Shown here one piece after another: positions 1-8,071 of a stretch of 64,000 nucleotides of DNA. Positions within the stretch are counted from its first letter, which is position 1; each line of letters begins with the position of its first letter. Source of the stretch: Litoribacter ruber (GTDB taxonomy: Bacteria > Bacteroidota > Bacteroidia > Cytophagales > Cyclobacteriaceae); contig NZ_JAHBGI010000001.1 of assembly GCF_018500185.1 (NCBI RefSeq), positions 62,001 through 126,000 on the forward strand, in the 5' to 3' direction. A model generated the notes under the pieces. That model was not told the DNA's origin, searched no databases, and saw only the letters and a program-made list of their open reading frames with translations. Both the position numbers and the translations under genes were made by a program.

Positions 1-1
1 T

Positions 2-1150
2 GGTAATGAAGCGGCTTTTGGGTACAAGCTTAAAAGCGATTCCATTATCACCAAAATGGATTATTATGATATTGCCGCTATGGGTCCGGCGGGAAGTATC
101 AACAGTAACGTGGAAGATATGGCCAAATGGCTGCAGATGTGGATTGCTGGAGGTAAGTATAACGGGGAGCAGATTCTTTCTCCCGGCTATATACAAGAGG
201 CCATCAGCCCACATATGGTGATGAGCTCCGCGCCTCCCACGGCCGAGAGCCCTGATCTGCATTTAAGTTCTTATGGCTATGGCTGGATGGTGAGTTCCTA
301 CAAGGGTCATTACCGAGTGGAGCATGGAGGAAACATTGATGGCTTTTCTGCCAACGTGGCTTTTTTTCCCACTGACAGTGTGGGGATAGCGGTATTGGTC
401 AATCAAAACGGCTCCTCAGTACCGAATATCGTTAGAAACATCATTTCAGACAAAATGCTGGGAGTGGAAGCAACGGACTGGAACCAACTAATAAAGGAAA
501 GAGCAGACAAAGCAAAGGCTGAACAGGACTCAGCCCAAGTTTCCATGAGTTCAAGCCAGAAGAAAGGCACACGGCCAACCCATAATCTGCGGGAGTTTGA
601 GGGGGATTATACCAACCCAGGTTATGGTAAGTTTACGGTGGAGTTGAAAAATGATTCTCTTTTTGCCAATGCACCCACACAAGCCATGTGGCTGAAGCAT
701 GTACATTATAATGTCTTTATGCCTTACCCTGTGGAAAATGGCCTACCAGATACACTGGAAATGTCGCCTTTAAGGCTGAATTTCAGGATTGGTGACAGCG
801 GAGATATTTCTGCCTTGACTGTAAAGTTGGAGCCCACTGTTGATGCATTGGAATTTAGAAGAAAGCCCAAAGAGGTGGAAGTGGATACAGAAAAGCTGAA
901 GGAATATGAAGGAGAATACGAGCTCGGGGGGCAAAGGATCCGTTTCTATCTCAAGGAAAATGATGATTCCACCCTCTACCTCTTCGTCCCTGGGCAACCG
1001 GAGTATGATTTATTGGCCATAGATGAGGATACTTTTACCCTAAAAATAGTAGAAGGATTCACGATCCGATTTGAACGCAATGAGGATGAAAAGATTCAGG
1101 AAGCGGTCTTTGTGCAGCCGAATGGGACCTTTAGGGCGAAGAGGAAGTGA
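2..1150 (+). CDS. Serine beta-lactamase-like hydrolase, 5' end outside window
   Basis: Open from the window edge to a TGA stop, so only the C-terminal 382 residues are seen. The visible N-terminal part matches the penicillin-binding/beta-lactamase fold of the class C and esterase type: a 'GPAGSINSNVEDMAKW' stretch near residue 30 and a His-Gly-Gly motif near residue 108, which takes the place of the KTG triad. The Ser-x-x-Lys and Tyr motifs would lie upstream, outside the window. After about residue 190 come two beta-rich segments of the DUF3471 kind that often follow this domain. Probably a secreted or periplasmic D-aminopeptidase, esterase or beta-lactamase homologue; the substrate cannot be told. 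An internal ATG at 56 is not the real start, because homology continues upstream of it. Confidence 0.85.
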   Translation, partial: GNEAAFGYKLKSDSIITKMDYYDIAAMGPAGSINSNVEDMAKWLQMWIAGGKYNGEQILSPGYIQEAISPHMVMSSAPPTAESPDLHLSSYGYGWMVSSYKGHYRVEHGGNIDGFSANVAFFPTDSVGIAVLVNQNGSSVPNIVRNIISDKMLGVEATDWNQLIKERADKAKAEQDSAQVSMSSSQKKGTRPTHNLREFEGDYTNPGYGKFTVELKNDSLFANAPTQAMWLKHVHYNVFMPYPVENGLPDTLEMSPLRLNFRIGDSGDISALTVKLEPTVDALEFRRKPKEVEVDTEKLKEYEGEYELGGQRIRFYLKENDDSTLYLFVPGQPEYDLLAIDEDTFTLKIVEGFTIRFERNEDEKIQEAVFVQPNGTFRAKRK

Positions 1151-1156
1151 CGAATT

Positions 1157-1261
1157 GTACTAGGTACTAGGTACTATGTACTAAGTATAGATTTCGTTTC
1201 ATTCGCTTCGCTCATGGTTAAGGGACTGGTAACTTAGTACCTAGTACATAGTACTTAGTAC
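1157..1261. repeat. Inverted repeat built of TACTAGG-like heptamers
   Basis: The left arm (1157-1187) is made of near-identical heptamers TACTAGG, TACTAGG, TACTATG and TACTAAG. The right arm (1232-1261) is close to its reverse complement. About 44 bases separate them. It lies between two co-directional genes, could fold into a long hairpin, and looks like a dispersed intergenic repeat. No coding function is seen. Confidence 0.75.
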
Positions 1262-1323
1262 CCCGACTTTTCATAACAAACGCCCCCTTTTTAAGTTAAT
1301 AAGCTGAATTTTGTGCCTAAATT

Positions 1324-2238
1324 ATGCTGAAAAGTAACTTTTACTATATAATCCTTGCCCTGTTTCTCACCGGATGTCTGGGTCAGAAGAAGGTGGTCTC
1401 CACCGAGCTGCCCATACAGGCCGAATGCTTTGCCACCTTGGTGGACAAGCATTTTACCCCTACAGATATTGAATTCAAAAGCCTACCAGAGGAATATGAG
1501 GACGAGATTGACCGGAGGCAGCATTTTTTGAGTCTGGCACTGGAAATGGAGGAGGACCTGCAGCGGCTGGTGCAGATGAAAATGGATGATGAGCCGGAGG
1601 AGGATATCAAAAGGCTACGCGACCAGCTCATCCGAGTGGTGGACTTGGCCGAAATGGAAGTGTCGGCGATTGCCAGCGGCTTGATATGCGAAGAGGAAAA
1701 CAGTACTCAGCTGGCCAATTATTTGGATCGCAAGGTCGGTTCCCAGGAAAGAAAACTCACCGTGGCTGCCATTACCATAGGTGCCGGCATGGCCACCGCC
1801 CGTGGGGTGACCAACTTGGGCGATTGGCAGAGCCCGGCCGTGGAAGGGGTGATCCTTGCAGGAGCCTTGGTGGAGGTTTACTTGGCGGTGAAAATTTTAT
1901 TGCTTACCCGCAAAATGGAAGTGGAACATCCGGTGAATATCATAGAGATGGTGATCGAAAAGGACAATTCTGACGGGATTTTTTCGCCTGCGGTGTGGTT
2001 TTACCTCAATGAAACCAGCGAGGTGATGGAGAAGTCCCTCCGGACCCAGATGATGGAGAGGTGGGAGGCCTACACTAAGTATGCGGACAAGGAATTTGAT
2101 CTTTTTATGGGTGAAAAGGGGACTTACAATGCCGAACAGCTCCATACCCGTTCAGACCTTTTGGAAAACATCACCGCGCAGGTCAACATCATGAAGCAGG
2201 ACATTATGCATATGATGAGGTTTTTGCATGGGTTCTGA
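1324..2238 (+). CDS. Uncharacterised lipoprotein, paralogue of 3203-4117
   Basis: 304 residues. A lipoprotein signal peptide ends in LTGC with Cys18 as the predicted lipidated residue. The middle (about 40-135) is highly charged and probably helical. Residues about 145-195 hold two hydrophobic stretches around 'VEVYLAVKILLL', followed by 'EHPVNIIEMV'. I do not recognise a family. It is clearly paralogous to the lipoprotein on the other side of uppP: same length, matching EHPVN block, and matching 'TYNAEQLHTRSDLLENITAQ' versus 'EYNAEMLQSRADLLDQLGAQ' near the C-terminus. The context suggests an envelope role, which is inference only. Confidence 0.85.
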   Translation: MLKSNFYYIILALFLTGCLGQKKVVSTELPIQAECFATLVDKHFTPTDIEFKSLPEEYEDEIDRRQHFLSLALEMEEDLQRLVQMKMDDEPEEDIKRLRDQLIRVVDLAEMEVSAIASGLICEEENSTQLANYLDRKVGSQERKLTVAAITIGAGMATARGVTNLGDWQSPAVEGVILAGALVEVYLAVKILLLTRKMEVEHPVNIIEMVIEKDNSDGIFSPAVWFYLNETSEVMEKSLRTQMMERWEAYTKYADKEFDLFMGEKGTYNAEQLHTRSDLLENITAQVNIMKQDIMHMMRFLHGF

Positions 2239-2246
2239 GATAAATT

Positions 2247-2292
2247 AAACCTCCCCAGGTTTTCGTGAGGTAAATTTAAACCTGGCAGGTTT
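2247..2292. repeat. Two tandem AAACCT...AGGTTT hairpins
   Basis: AAACCT-cccc-AGGTTT (2247-2262) is followed by AAACCT-ggc-AGGTTT (2278-2292) and a T-run, and a further GGCAGGTTTTTT follows at about 2303. The two units share the flank TAAATT(T)AAACCT, so they look like tandem copies. They sit just after the lipoprotein stop and may serve as a weak terminator before uppP. Confidence 0.5.
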
Positions 2293-2392
2293 TTGCGTGA
2301 TTTGGCAGGTTTTTTGAAAAGGGGAATGGCTTTGAAGGCAGAGTTTTTTATCTTGCCGCCCTATTTTTACAAATTCAATTTATACATCATCA

Positions 2393-3184
2393 ATGGGAAT
2401 AATAGAAGCTTTGATCCTGGGTCTGATCCAGGGGTTTACCGAATTTTTACCTATCAGCAGCAGTGGTCATATTGAGATTGGAACTTACATTCTGAATGTG
2501 GAGCCGGAGGATAACCTGATTTTTCAACTTATCGTCCATGCGGCCACTACCTTGAGTACCATCATTGTATTTCGAAAGGATATTGCAGACCTGTTCAAAG
2601 GGGTGTTTACAACCGAATGGTCTGAGAGCAAAACCTACGTGTCCAAATTGGTGCTTTCTGCCATACCATTGGCAATTATAGGGTTTACCTTGGAAGATTA
2701 CATTGAGGAAGTTTTTGCGGGAAGGGTGTTTTTTATCGGCTTCATGTTTCTGCTTACTGCGCTTCTTTTGGCTATGACGCACTTTAGCAAAGGCAAGGGC
2801 ACTGATGTTACCTATGGCAAGGCCATGCTGATAGGTTGCGCCCAGGCGATTGCTTTGCTTCCGGGGATCTCGAGATCGGGTACTACCATTGCGACAGCTT
2901 TGCTGGTAGGTGTGGATAAATATAAGGCGACCAGGTTTTCGTTTTTAATGATCCTGATGCCGCTTGTAGGGGCCTCCCTTTTGAAGTTTTTGAAATACCT
3001 TCAAGACCCAACCATCACCGGTAACATCTCCGGAGCGGCAATCATCACCGGCTTTGTGGCAGCCTTCATATCGGGCTGGATTTCCTGTGTGTGGATGATC
3101 AACATTGTAAAGAGAGGGAAGCTTATCTATTTCTCTGCCTACTTAGTGGTAGTTGGTATCATTGCTATTATAACATTTCTATAG
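2393..3184 (+). CDS. uppP: Undecaprenyl-diphosphatase UppP/BacA
   Basis: 263 residues, the usual length. It dephosphorylates undecaprenyl diphosphate to the monophosphate carrier used for peptidoglycan and other envelope polymers. The N-terminal signature 'GLIQGFTEFLPISSSGH' (residues 10-26) supplies the catalytic Glu and Ser/His cluster. The second motif 'PGISRSGTT' contains the essential Arg161. Many hydrophobic segments fit an integral membrane enzyme. The start is the first ATG in frame with the signature. It lies between two paralogous lipoproteins; its stop is 18 bases before the next ATG, so co-transcription with the second lipoprotein is likely. Confidence 0.95.
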   Translation: MGIIEALILGLIQGFTEFLPISSSGHIEIGTYILNVEPEDNLIFQLIVHAATTLSTIIVFRKDIADLFKGVFTTEWSESKTYVSKLVLSAIPLAIIGFTLEDYIEEVFAGRVFFIGFMFLLTALLLAMTHFSKGKGTDVTYGKAMLIGCAQAIALLPGISRSGTTIATALLVGVDKYKATRFSFLMILMPLVGASLLKFLKYLQDPTITGNISGAAIITGFVAAFISGWISCVWMINIVKRGKLIYFSAYLVVVGIIAIITFL

Positions 3185-3202
3185 GAATTGAATTTAGTCT
3201 AT

Positions 3203-4117
3203 ATGTTTAGACTCATTTCAGGTGTATTAATTCTTCAGCTTTTGCTTTCCGGATGTGTATCAGGGCCAAGGCTGATTGAATCGGATGTTCCTTTTCAGGA
3301 AGAGTGCCTTGAAATATTAATTGACGACAATAAAACCGATTACGAATTAAATGACAAAGACGCTGAAATGCCGGACTGGGCAGAGGGCTTGGATGAAGGC
3401 ATTTTTAGGATGGCTTTGGTCATTAATGGGAAGGAGGATCTGCAAACGCTGCTTTCCTTCGAAGGAAAGGAAAAGGATCAGGAATTTGACCGCACAGTCC
3501 AGCGGCTTCTCAACAAGGTGAATGTGACCAGCCTGGAAGTTTCAGCCATTGCGGGAGGTCTGGATTGTGAGGAGGAAAAGGCAGAGCAGTTGGGTCAGTT
3601 TTTGGAGAAAAAGGAGAGAAGACGTGAGCGGAATCTTACCGTAGCATCTATTATCACTGGGGCATCTTCCTCCATCATTATGGGCACTATACTCCTGGCA
3701 TCCGGTAGCGATACTTGGCTTGAGGTGGCAGGAATTACCGGGGGCTTGGTGGAAGTCTATTTGGGGTTAAAAATTCTTAGCTTGGAAAAGAGGGTGAAAA
3801 TCGAGCATCCCGTAAATGTGCTAAAAATGATTGAAGAAGAAGATAATAGCCAAGGGGTGTTTCCCGCTTCTGTTTGGCATTATTTTCAAACTACCCCCAC
3901 CCAGGATGGCGAGGCCTTCCGGGATAAGCTTCTCTACCGTTGGCAGGAATACAATGATTTGCCTGAAGATGAATTTGAAGTGCTATTTGGTCTAGGCGGT
4001 GAATATAATGCGGAAATGCTCCAATCCCGAGCAGACCTCTTGGATCAATTAGGGGCGCAGATTACGTTAATGAAACAGGATTTGCTGAAGTTTAACAGGT
4101 TTGTGCTAAACCGGTAA
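3203..4117 (+). CDS. Uncharacterised lipoprotein, paralogue of 1324-2238
   Basis: The ATG at 3203 gives exactly 304 residues, the same as its paralogue, and places the lipobox Cys at residue 18 (LLSGC) in both proteins. A TTG at 3188 is in frame but would spoil this match. The layout is the same as the first copy: charged helical N-terminal half, a hydrophobic pair around 'VEVYLGLKILSL', then 'EHPVNVLKMI' and a C-terminal 'QSRADLLDQLGAQ' block. Family not recognised. The duplicate genes bracket uppP, so the unit may have arisen by duplication, or uppP may have been inserted between tandem copies. Confidence 0.85.
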   Translation: MFRLISGVLILQLLLSGCVSGPRLIESDVPFQEECLEILIDDNKTDYELNDKDAEMPDWAEGLDEGIFRMALVINGKEDLQTLLSFEGKEKDQEFDRTVQRLLNKVNVTSLEVSAIAGGLDCEEEKAEQLGQFLEKKERRRERNLTVASIITGASSSIIMGTILLASGSDTWLEVAGITGGLVEVYLGLKILSLEKRVKIEHPVNVLKMIEEEDNSQGVFPASVWHYFQTTPTQDGEAFRDKLLYRWQEYNDLPEDEFEVLFGLGGEYNAEMLQSRADLLDQLGAQITLMKQDLLKFNRFVLNR

Positions 4118-4127
4118 AGATTTTTGC

Positions 4128-4152
4128 AACAGGGAAAAAGCCCTGTTTTTTG
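4128..4152 (+). terminator. Rho-independent terminator after the second lipoprotein
   Basis: The stem AACAGGG/CCCTGTT with an AAAAAG-type loop is followed by TTTTTGG. It lies 10 bases after the stop of the 3203-4117 gene and ends the uppP-lipoprotein unit. Confidence 0.8.
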
Positions 4153-4178
4153 GAATTTCAACAGATAAAGCAATCACC

Positions 4179-5522
4179 ATGAATAGAAAGCTCTACTGGA
4201 TATTTTTTACTGTAATGTTGGTTTCTACAGTTTCAGAAGCCCAAACCCATCCTGCCCATGAGGATACCCTGCGACGGAAGGATTGGCGGGTGATAGATTC
4301 CCTGACTTACCAGACCCAGACGGGCCTGCCCATAGCCGCCTCGAAGATTTATTTCACTGACAGAAAATTTGCCTTCTCAGGTTTTGGGGAGGCCGCTTTC
4401 ATCAACTATGATGGCCCCAAAGACCGGGGAAGCGAGGATATAGAACTTTACATGACCAGTCTGTACAGGTTTGTGAGTTATCTTGCCTATAAGCCTAAAC
4501 CTTGGCTGGTCCTCTATGGGGAGCTGTTTTTTGAGTATTTCCGGGATCAAGATATAGAATCGGATACAGAACTTTTTGTCGAAGTATTCGCAGATTTTTT
4601 GCTTGACCCCAGATTCAACGTGAGGGTGGGTACGCACCAGGTGCAGATCGGCTATGTGAACAACCATGACGAGCCCATCCAGTTTTTCTCCGTAAACCGG
4701 CCCGACGTGGAAAGGATCATCATCCCGAGCCAGTGGATCGATTTGGGGATTATGACTTATGGTGCTATTGGAGAAGACTGGTCTTGGTCACTCTCGGCTT
4801 ATCAGGGTCTGAATGCCAGAAGCTACAACGGCGGGACCTGGATCCGCCGAGGCCGGGATGACGAGCTGAGGTTCAATTTCAATTCCATGCTGCTCAATAG
4901 CCAGATTTCTTACAGCGGTTTTCAAAATACGCTGATTAACGTATCGGGACTCTATACCGATGCGGGTAACAATGAAGAATTGACCCCTATGGTCGGCATG
5001 CCCGAGAGGATCAATGCCCCAACTTATTTGCTCTCTTCCTTTGTGAGAAATGAGTGGGAAAATTTTACTTTCATGTTGTTGGGTACCTATGGCCGGATGA
5101 ACAACACTGATGGGATTTATCGGCTTACAGCAGCTGAGCAAATGGATCCTTTTGGAGGTCAGGTTTTGGGTAAGGAGGTTTTCGGTTATTATCTTGAGGT
5201 GGGGTATGACTTGATGCCTTTTTTCAGAAACAGGGATATGCTCAAAGGTAAGTCAACTTTCTACTACAAGCCACAGGAGGTGATGCTGCCCTTGTTTTTT
5301 AGATATGAACATTTAAACACCCACGCAAGCGTGCATCCCGATCTTATTGATTTTGAGCGCTTCCATTCTGATTTGAGGGTATTGACCGTTGGGGCCAATT
5401 TTAATCCAAGAAGAAATGTGGTCCTGAAGACCAATTACCAATTCCGCTGGAACAGGCAGCCCCTTTCTACCGGGGAAGATGAAGGAAACAGGTTTGAGTT
5501 TGGATTTGGATTTATTTTTTGA
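4179..5522 (+). CDS. Outer-membrane porin-like beta-barrel
   Basis: 447 residues. The signal peptide is about 21 residues (…SEAQ). The rest is made of alternating strands and ends in 'FEFGFGFIF', with the terminal Phe typical of outer-membrane barrels that fold via the BAM complex. The conserved early block 'AASKIYFTDRKFAFSGFGEA' followed by 'GPKD' is shared with the second porin at 12844-14196, so the two are paralogues. It resembles the phosphate-selective/OprO-type porin superfamily in general build; substrate unknown. It is expressed from its own region after a terminator. Confidence 0.8.
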   Translation: MNRKLYWIFFTVMLVSTVSEAQTHPAHEDTLRRKDWRVIDSLTYQTQTGLPIAASKIYFTDRKFAFSGFGEAAFINYDGPKDRGSEDIELYMTSLYRFVSYLAYKPKPWLVLYGELFFEYFRDQDIESDTELFVEVFADFLLDPRFNVRVGTHQVQIGYVNNHDEPIQFFSVNRPDVERIIIPSQWIDLGIMTYGAIGEDWSWSLSAYQGLNARSYNGGTWIRRGRDDELRFNFNSMLLNSQISYSGFQNTLINVSGLYTDAGNNEELTPMVGMPERINAPTYLLSSFVRNEWENFTFMLLGTYGRMNNTDGIYRLTAAEQMDPFGGQVLGKEVFGYYLEVGYDLMPFFRNRDMLKGKSTFYYKPQEVMLPLFFRYEHLNTHASVHPDLIDFERFHSDLRVLTVGANFNPRRNVVLKTNYQFRWNRQPLSTGEDEGNRFEFGFGFIF

Positions 5523-5538
5523 AAAAATGCAGTAAAAA

Positions 5539-5740
5539 CCAACCACGGAGACACTGAGGGCTCAGAGAAAATAGTGTAGGGATTTAATAAACCACAGAGG
5601 CAAAGGTCACAGAAAAAAAATATAAACCGCAAAGAAGGGGAAGTGGCGCAAAGGGATTCTGGCTTTTAAATCAAATTTTACTAAAAATTAAAAGTGATAT
5701 CCGCCTATTTCTTTGCGCGCCTTTGCGTCCTCGGCGGTTA
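5539..5740. repeat. Intergenic repeat cluster of the ACCGCAAAG / CCACAGAG type
   Basis: This fills most of the 359-base gap between the porin and the response regulator. Three related units on the + strand begin AACCACGGAGAC (5539), AACCACAGAGGC (5589) and AACCGCAAAGAA (5624). They are answered by the inverted unit CTTTGCGCGCCTTTGCGTCC…GGCGGTT (5711-5740). Together they could form a large cruciform or hairpin. Related units occur at 57106-57178 and 63222-63430. No open reading frame of substance is seen. Confidence 0.75.
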
Positions 5741-5828
5741 ATTTAATCGAGTCTATTTCTCTCCTTCTCGAACCGTTTTGCGACATGTGTACAGTTCTGC
5801 GGTTACTTTTCTGAGTTATATCCCCGCA

Positions 5829-5845
5829 TTCTAAAGGTTTTCTAA
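5829..5845 (+). promoter_or_regulatory. TTCTAA-N5-TTCTAA direct repeat before the response regulator
   Basis: Two identical hexamers lie at 5829-5834 and 5840-5845, exactly 11 bases apart from start to start. This is the spacing used by OmpR/PhoB-family dimers. A possible -7 element TAATTTTA lies at 5869-5876, just before the ATG at 5882. The same hexamer recurs three times at the same spacing at 7936-7963, which suggests autoregulation. Confidence 0.55.
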
Positions 5846-5881
5846 TAGTATGTATGGAATGATTCGTTTAATTTTAACCTT

Positions 5882-6580
5882 ATGGGCAAAATCAAACTAT
5901 TACTGGTCGAAGATGACAAGCGGTTGGCCTCGGTGTTAAAGAAAGGACTGGAAGAAAAGGGCATGGAGGTGGAGGTGGCATACGATGGCACCATGGGCAT
6001 GCGGCTGTTTGAAAACAAAGCCTTTGACATCCTGATCGTAGACCTGATTTTGCCCGGGATGAACGGATTGGAGCTTTGCAAATCCATCCGCAGGACCAAA
6101 GCTTCAACCCCTATCATCATGCTTACGGCTTTGGGAACCACGGATGATAAACTTGAAGGTTTTGATGCCGGAGCTGACGATTATTTGGTGAAGCCTTTTG
6201 ATATCCGAGAACTTTTTGCGCGTATAAAATCCTTACTCAAGCGTGCCGACTACAGCGGTGATCTGAATGGGGATAATGTGATTCTTGAATTTGAGGATAT
6301 CAGAATTGACACCCAAGTCAAAAAAGTTTACCGTGCAGAGCAAGAGGTGAAGCTTACCCCAAAAGAGTATAAACTTTTGGAATATCTAGTCCGGAATGCC
6401 GAAAAGGTATTGAGCAGGGAGGAGATTGCAAGGGAGGTTTGGGGTATGGACTTTGACACGGGCACAAATTTTATTGACGTTTACATCAATTACCTCCGGA
6501 AGAAAATCGACAAGACATTCGAGCCCAAGCTTATCCATACCCGCCCTGGCATGGGCTTTATCTTGACTAAGGAGTTATGA
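5882..6580 (+). CDS. OmpR/PhoB-family response regulator
   Basis: 232 residues. The receiver domain (about 4-118) has acidic residues Glu10-Asp11-Asp12, phospho-acceptor Asp54 in 'ILIVDLILPGMNG', the Thr of 'IIMLTALG', and Lys in 'DYLVKPFD'. A winged-helix DNA-binding domain follows (about 130-230: 'LTPKEYKLLEYLVRN' and 'VDVYINYLRKKID'-like recognition region). It overlaps the kinase gene by 4 bases (ATGA), so the two form one two-component system. The signal is unknown. Direct TTCTAA repeats at 11-bp spacing upstream of this gene and of the BamA-like gene are probable binding sites. Confidence 0.95.
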   Translation: MGKIKLLLVEDDKRLASVLKKGLEEKGMEVEVAYDGTMGMRLFENKAFDILIVDLILPGMNGLELCKSIRRTKASTPIIMLTALGTTDDKLEGFDAGADDYLVKPFDIRELFARIKSLLKRADYSGDLNGDNVILEFEDIRIDTQVKKVYRAEQEVKLTPKEYKLLEYLVRNAEKVLSREEIAREVWGMDFDTGTNFIDVYINYLRKKIDKTFEPKLIHTRPGMGFILTKEL

Positions 6581-7935
6581 AGATAAAAAGTCGGCTGTCT
6601 TTTCTCTTTACTTTGTTTTCGGCAGTTTTGCTGGGTGGGTTCACCTATGCGATCTACCTCACCTACCTGCACAACCGTGAGGAGGAATTTTACAAAAAGA
6701 TTCAATTGCAGGCCGTTACAAAGGCTGATTTGCTGTTGGAGGCCAAAGTGGAGGCGGCGACTTTACAGACCATTTATCAGAGCAGCTACAATGTCCTTTT
6801 TCAAGAGGAGGTAGCCATTTACAATACTGATTTTGAATTGCTTTACCATGATGCGGTTGAAATTGATATTGTCAAGGAAACACCTAAAATGCTTGAGAGA
6901 ATCAAGAGGGAGGGTGAAATCTTCTTCAAGCAAGATGACTGGCAGGTGGCCGGGATACGGTATGAGTATGAAGGCCAGACCTATTTGATCACAGCCGCTG
7001 CTTATGACGCGTATGGTTTTCAAAAGCTGGAAAACCTCAAATACAGTCTTTTCGTGATTCTGGCCATCATGCTTTTGGTGATCTATTTTACCAGTCATTT
7101 TTTTGCCAGGAAAGCCCTTAAGCCTCTTATTGATCTCAATCAGGATATTGGAAAAATTACTGCCTCCAATTTGGATCTTCGCCTATCCAGAAAGGAAAGC
7201 GATGAGATTACAGAGATTTCGGAAAGCTTCAACCACATGCTGGATAGGCTGGAAAAATCCTTTAATGCCCAGAAGAATTTTGTTTCCAATATTGCCCATG
7301 AATTAAGGACGCCCCTTGCGGCCCTGATGGCCGAATTGGAGATTGCCACGTTGAAGAGGAAGGGCAAAGAAGAATTGCTGCAGGCAGTCAAAAACAGTCT
7401 GGACGATGCCAGGCGCATGCGTGATCTCACCCAGGATTTGCTGGATTTGGCCAAGGCAAGCTATGAGACGTCCGAAATCACCATGTCGGCCTTGAGAGTG
7501 GATGAATTGCTGATGGAAAGCCACATTGAATTGAAGCGATCCTTCCAGGATTATCATATTCAATTGATATTTGATGAGACTGAGGACTTGGAAATGGAGG
7601 TTTATGGCAATTCCTATTTGCTTTTGGTGACTTTCAAAAATTTAATGGAGAATGCATGTAAGTTTTCCACTGACCAAAGCTGCAAGGTCCAAGTGGGCAA
7701 TGACGGGAAAAACGTGGTCATTTCCTTTCATGATAAGGGGCCCGGCATCCCCCAAGAGGATGTGGTCCGTATTTTTGAGCCTTTTTTCCGAGGTGACAAT
7801 GCTGAAATGGCCGAGGGGACTGGTGTGGGCCTCTCCCTCTGCAAGCGGATAGTAGAAATCCATAATGGCAATATAAATGTGGATTCCACGCCAGACATTG
7901 GGTCTACCTTTATTGTGAGGCTGCCCAATTTATAA
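6577..7935 (+). CDS. Membrane sensor histidine kinase, partner of 5882-6580
   Basis: 452 residues. Transmembrane segments at about 10-30 and 155-172 enclose a periplasmic sensor of about 120 residues of no family I recognise. A HAMP linker follows ('KALKPLIDLNQDI'), then HisKA with phospho-acceptor His241 in 'NIAHELRTPLA', and a HATPase domain with the N box 'NLMENACKFS', G1 'DKGPGIP', F box 'FEPFFRG' and G2 'GTGVGLSLCK'. The start overlaps the regulator's stop. A BamA-like outer-membrane gene follows 136 bases downstream with repeated TTCTAA sites between, so the system may sense envelope conditions (inference). Confidence 0.95.
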   Translation: MKIKSRLSFLFTLFSAVLLGGFTYAIYLTYLHNREEEFYKKIQLQAVTKADLLLEAKVEAATLQTIYQSSYNVLFQEEVAIYNTDFELLYHDAVEIDIVKETPKMLERIKREGEIFFKQDDWQVAGIRYEYEGQTYLITAAAYDAYGFQKLENLKYSLFVILAIMLLVIYFTSHFFARKALKPLIDLNQDIGKITASNLDLRLSRKESDEITEISESFNHMLDRLEKSFNAQKNFVSNIAHELRTPLAALMAELEIATLKRKGKEELLQAVKNSLDDARRMRDLTQDLLDLAKASYETSEITMSALRVDELLMESHIELKRSFQDYHIQLIFDETEDLEMEVYGNSYLLLVTFKNLMENACKFSTDQSCKVQVGNDGKNVVISFHDKGPGIPQEDVVRIFEPFFRGDNAEMAEGTGVGLSLCKRIVEIHNGNINVDSTPDIGSTFIVRLPNL

Positions 7936-7963
7936 TTCTAATGGTATTCTAATATTTTTCTAA
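7936..7963 (+). promoter_or_regulatory. Three TTCTAA hexamers at 11-bp spacing before the BamA-like gene
   Basis: Identical hexamers lie at 7936-7941, 7947-7952 and 7958-7963, in phase with the DNA helix. The array ends 34 bases before the candidate -7 element TAATTTTG, that is, just upstream of where a -33 element would sit. No good -33 motif is seen there. This arrangement fits an activator-dependent promoter served by the adjacent OmpR-family regulator. Confidence 0.6.
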
Positions 7964-7997
7964 ATACCCTCTAAAAGCACCCAGAGCCATAACAAAG

Positions 7998-8005
7998 TAA
8001 TTTTG
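7998..8005 (+). promoter_or_regulatory. Bacteroidota -7 promoter element before the BamA-like gene
   Basis: TAATTTTG fits the TAnnTTTG consensus of Bacteroidota primary sigma factors. It lies 66 bases before the ATG at 8072. No TTTG is found about 19 bases upstream, consistent with a need for activation through the TTCTAA array. Confidence 0.45.
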
Positions 8006-8071
8006 CAGGACAATCTTTTAGAAGATGTCAAACCAACTATTAATCAGGTTTACCTGCAAAATTTTACGCTT

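Noticed and set aside
5539-5740. CRISPR-like array in the first intergenic repeat cluster
   Set aside because: Units differ in length and sequence, spacers are irregular and no cas gene is near; it is a dispersed intergenic repeat.
8003-8071. N-terminal extension of the BamA-like protein from a TTG at 8003
   Set aside because: It buries the clear signal peptide that begins at the ATG at 8072 and overlaps the promoter -7 element.
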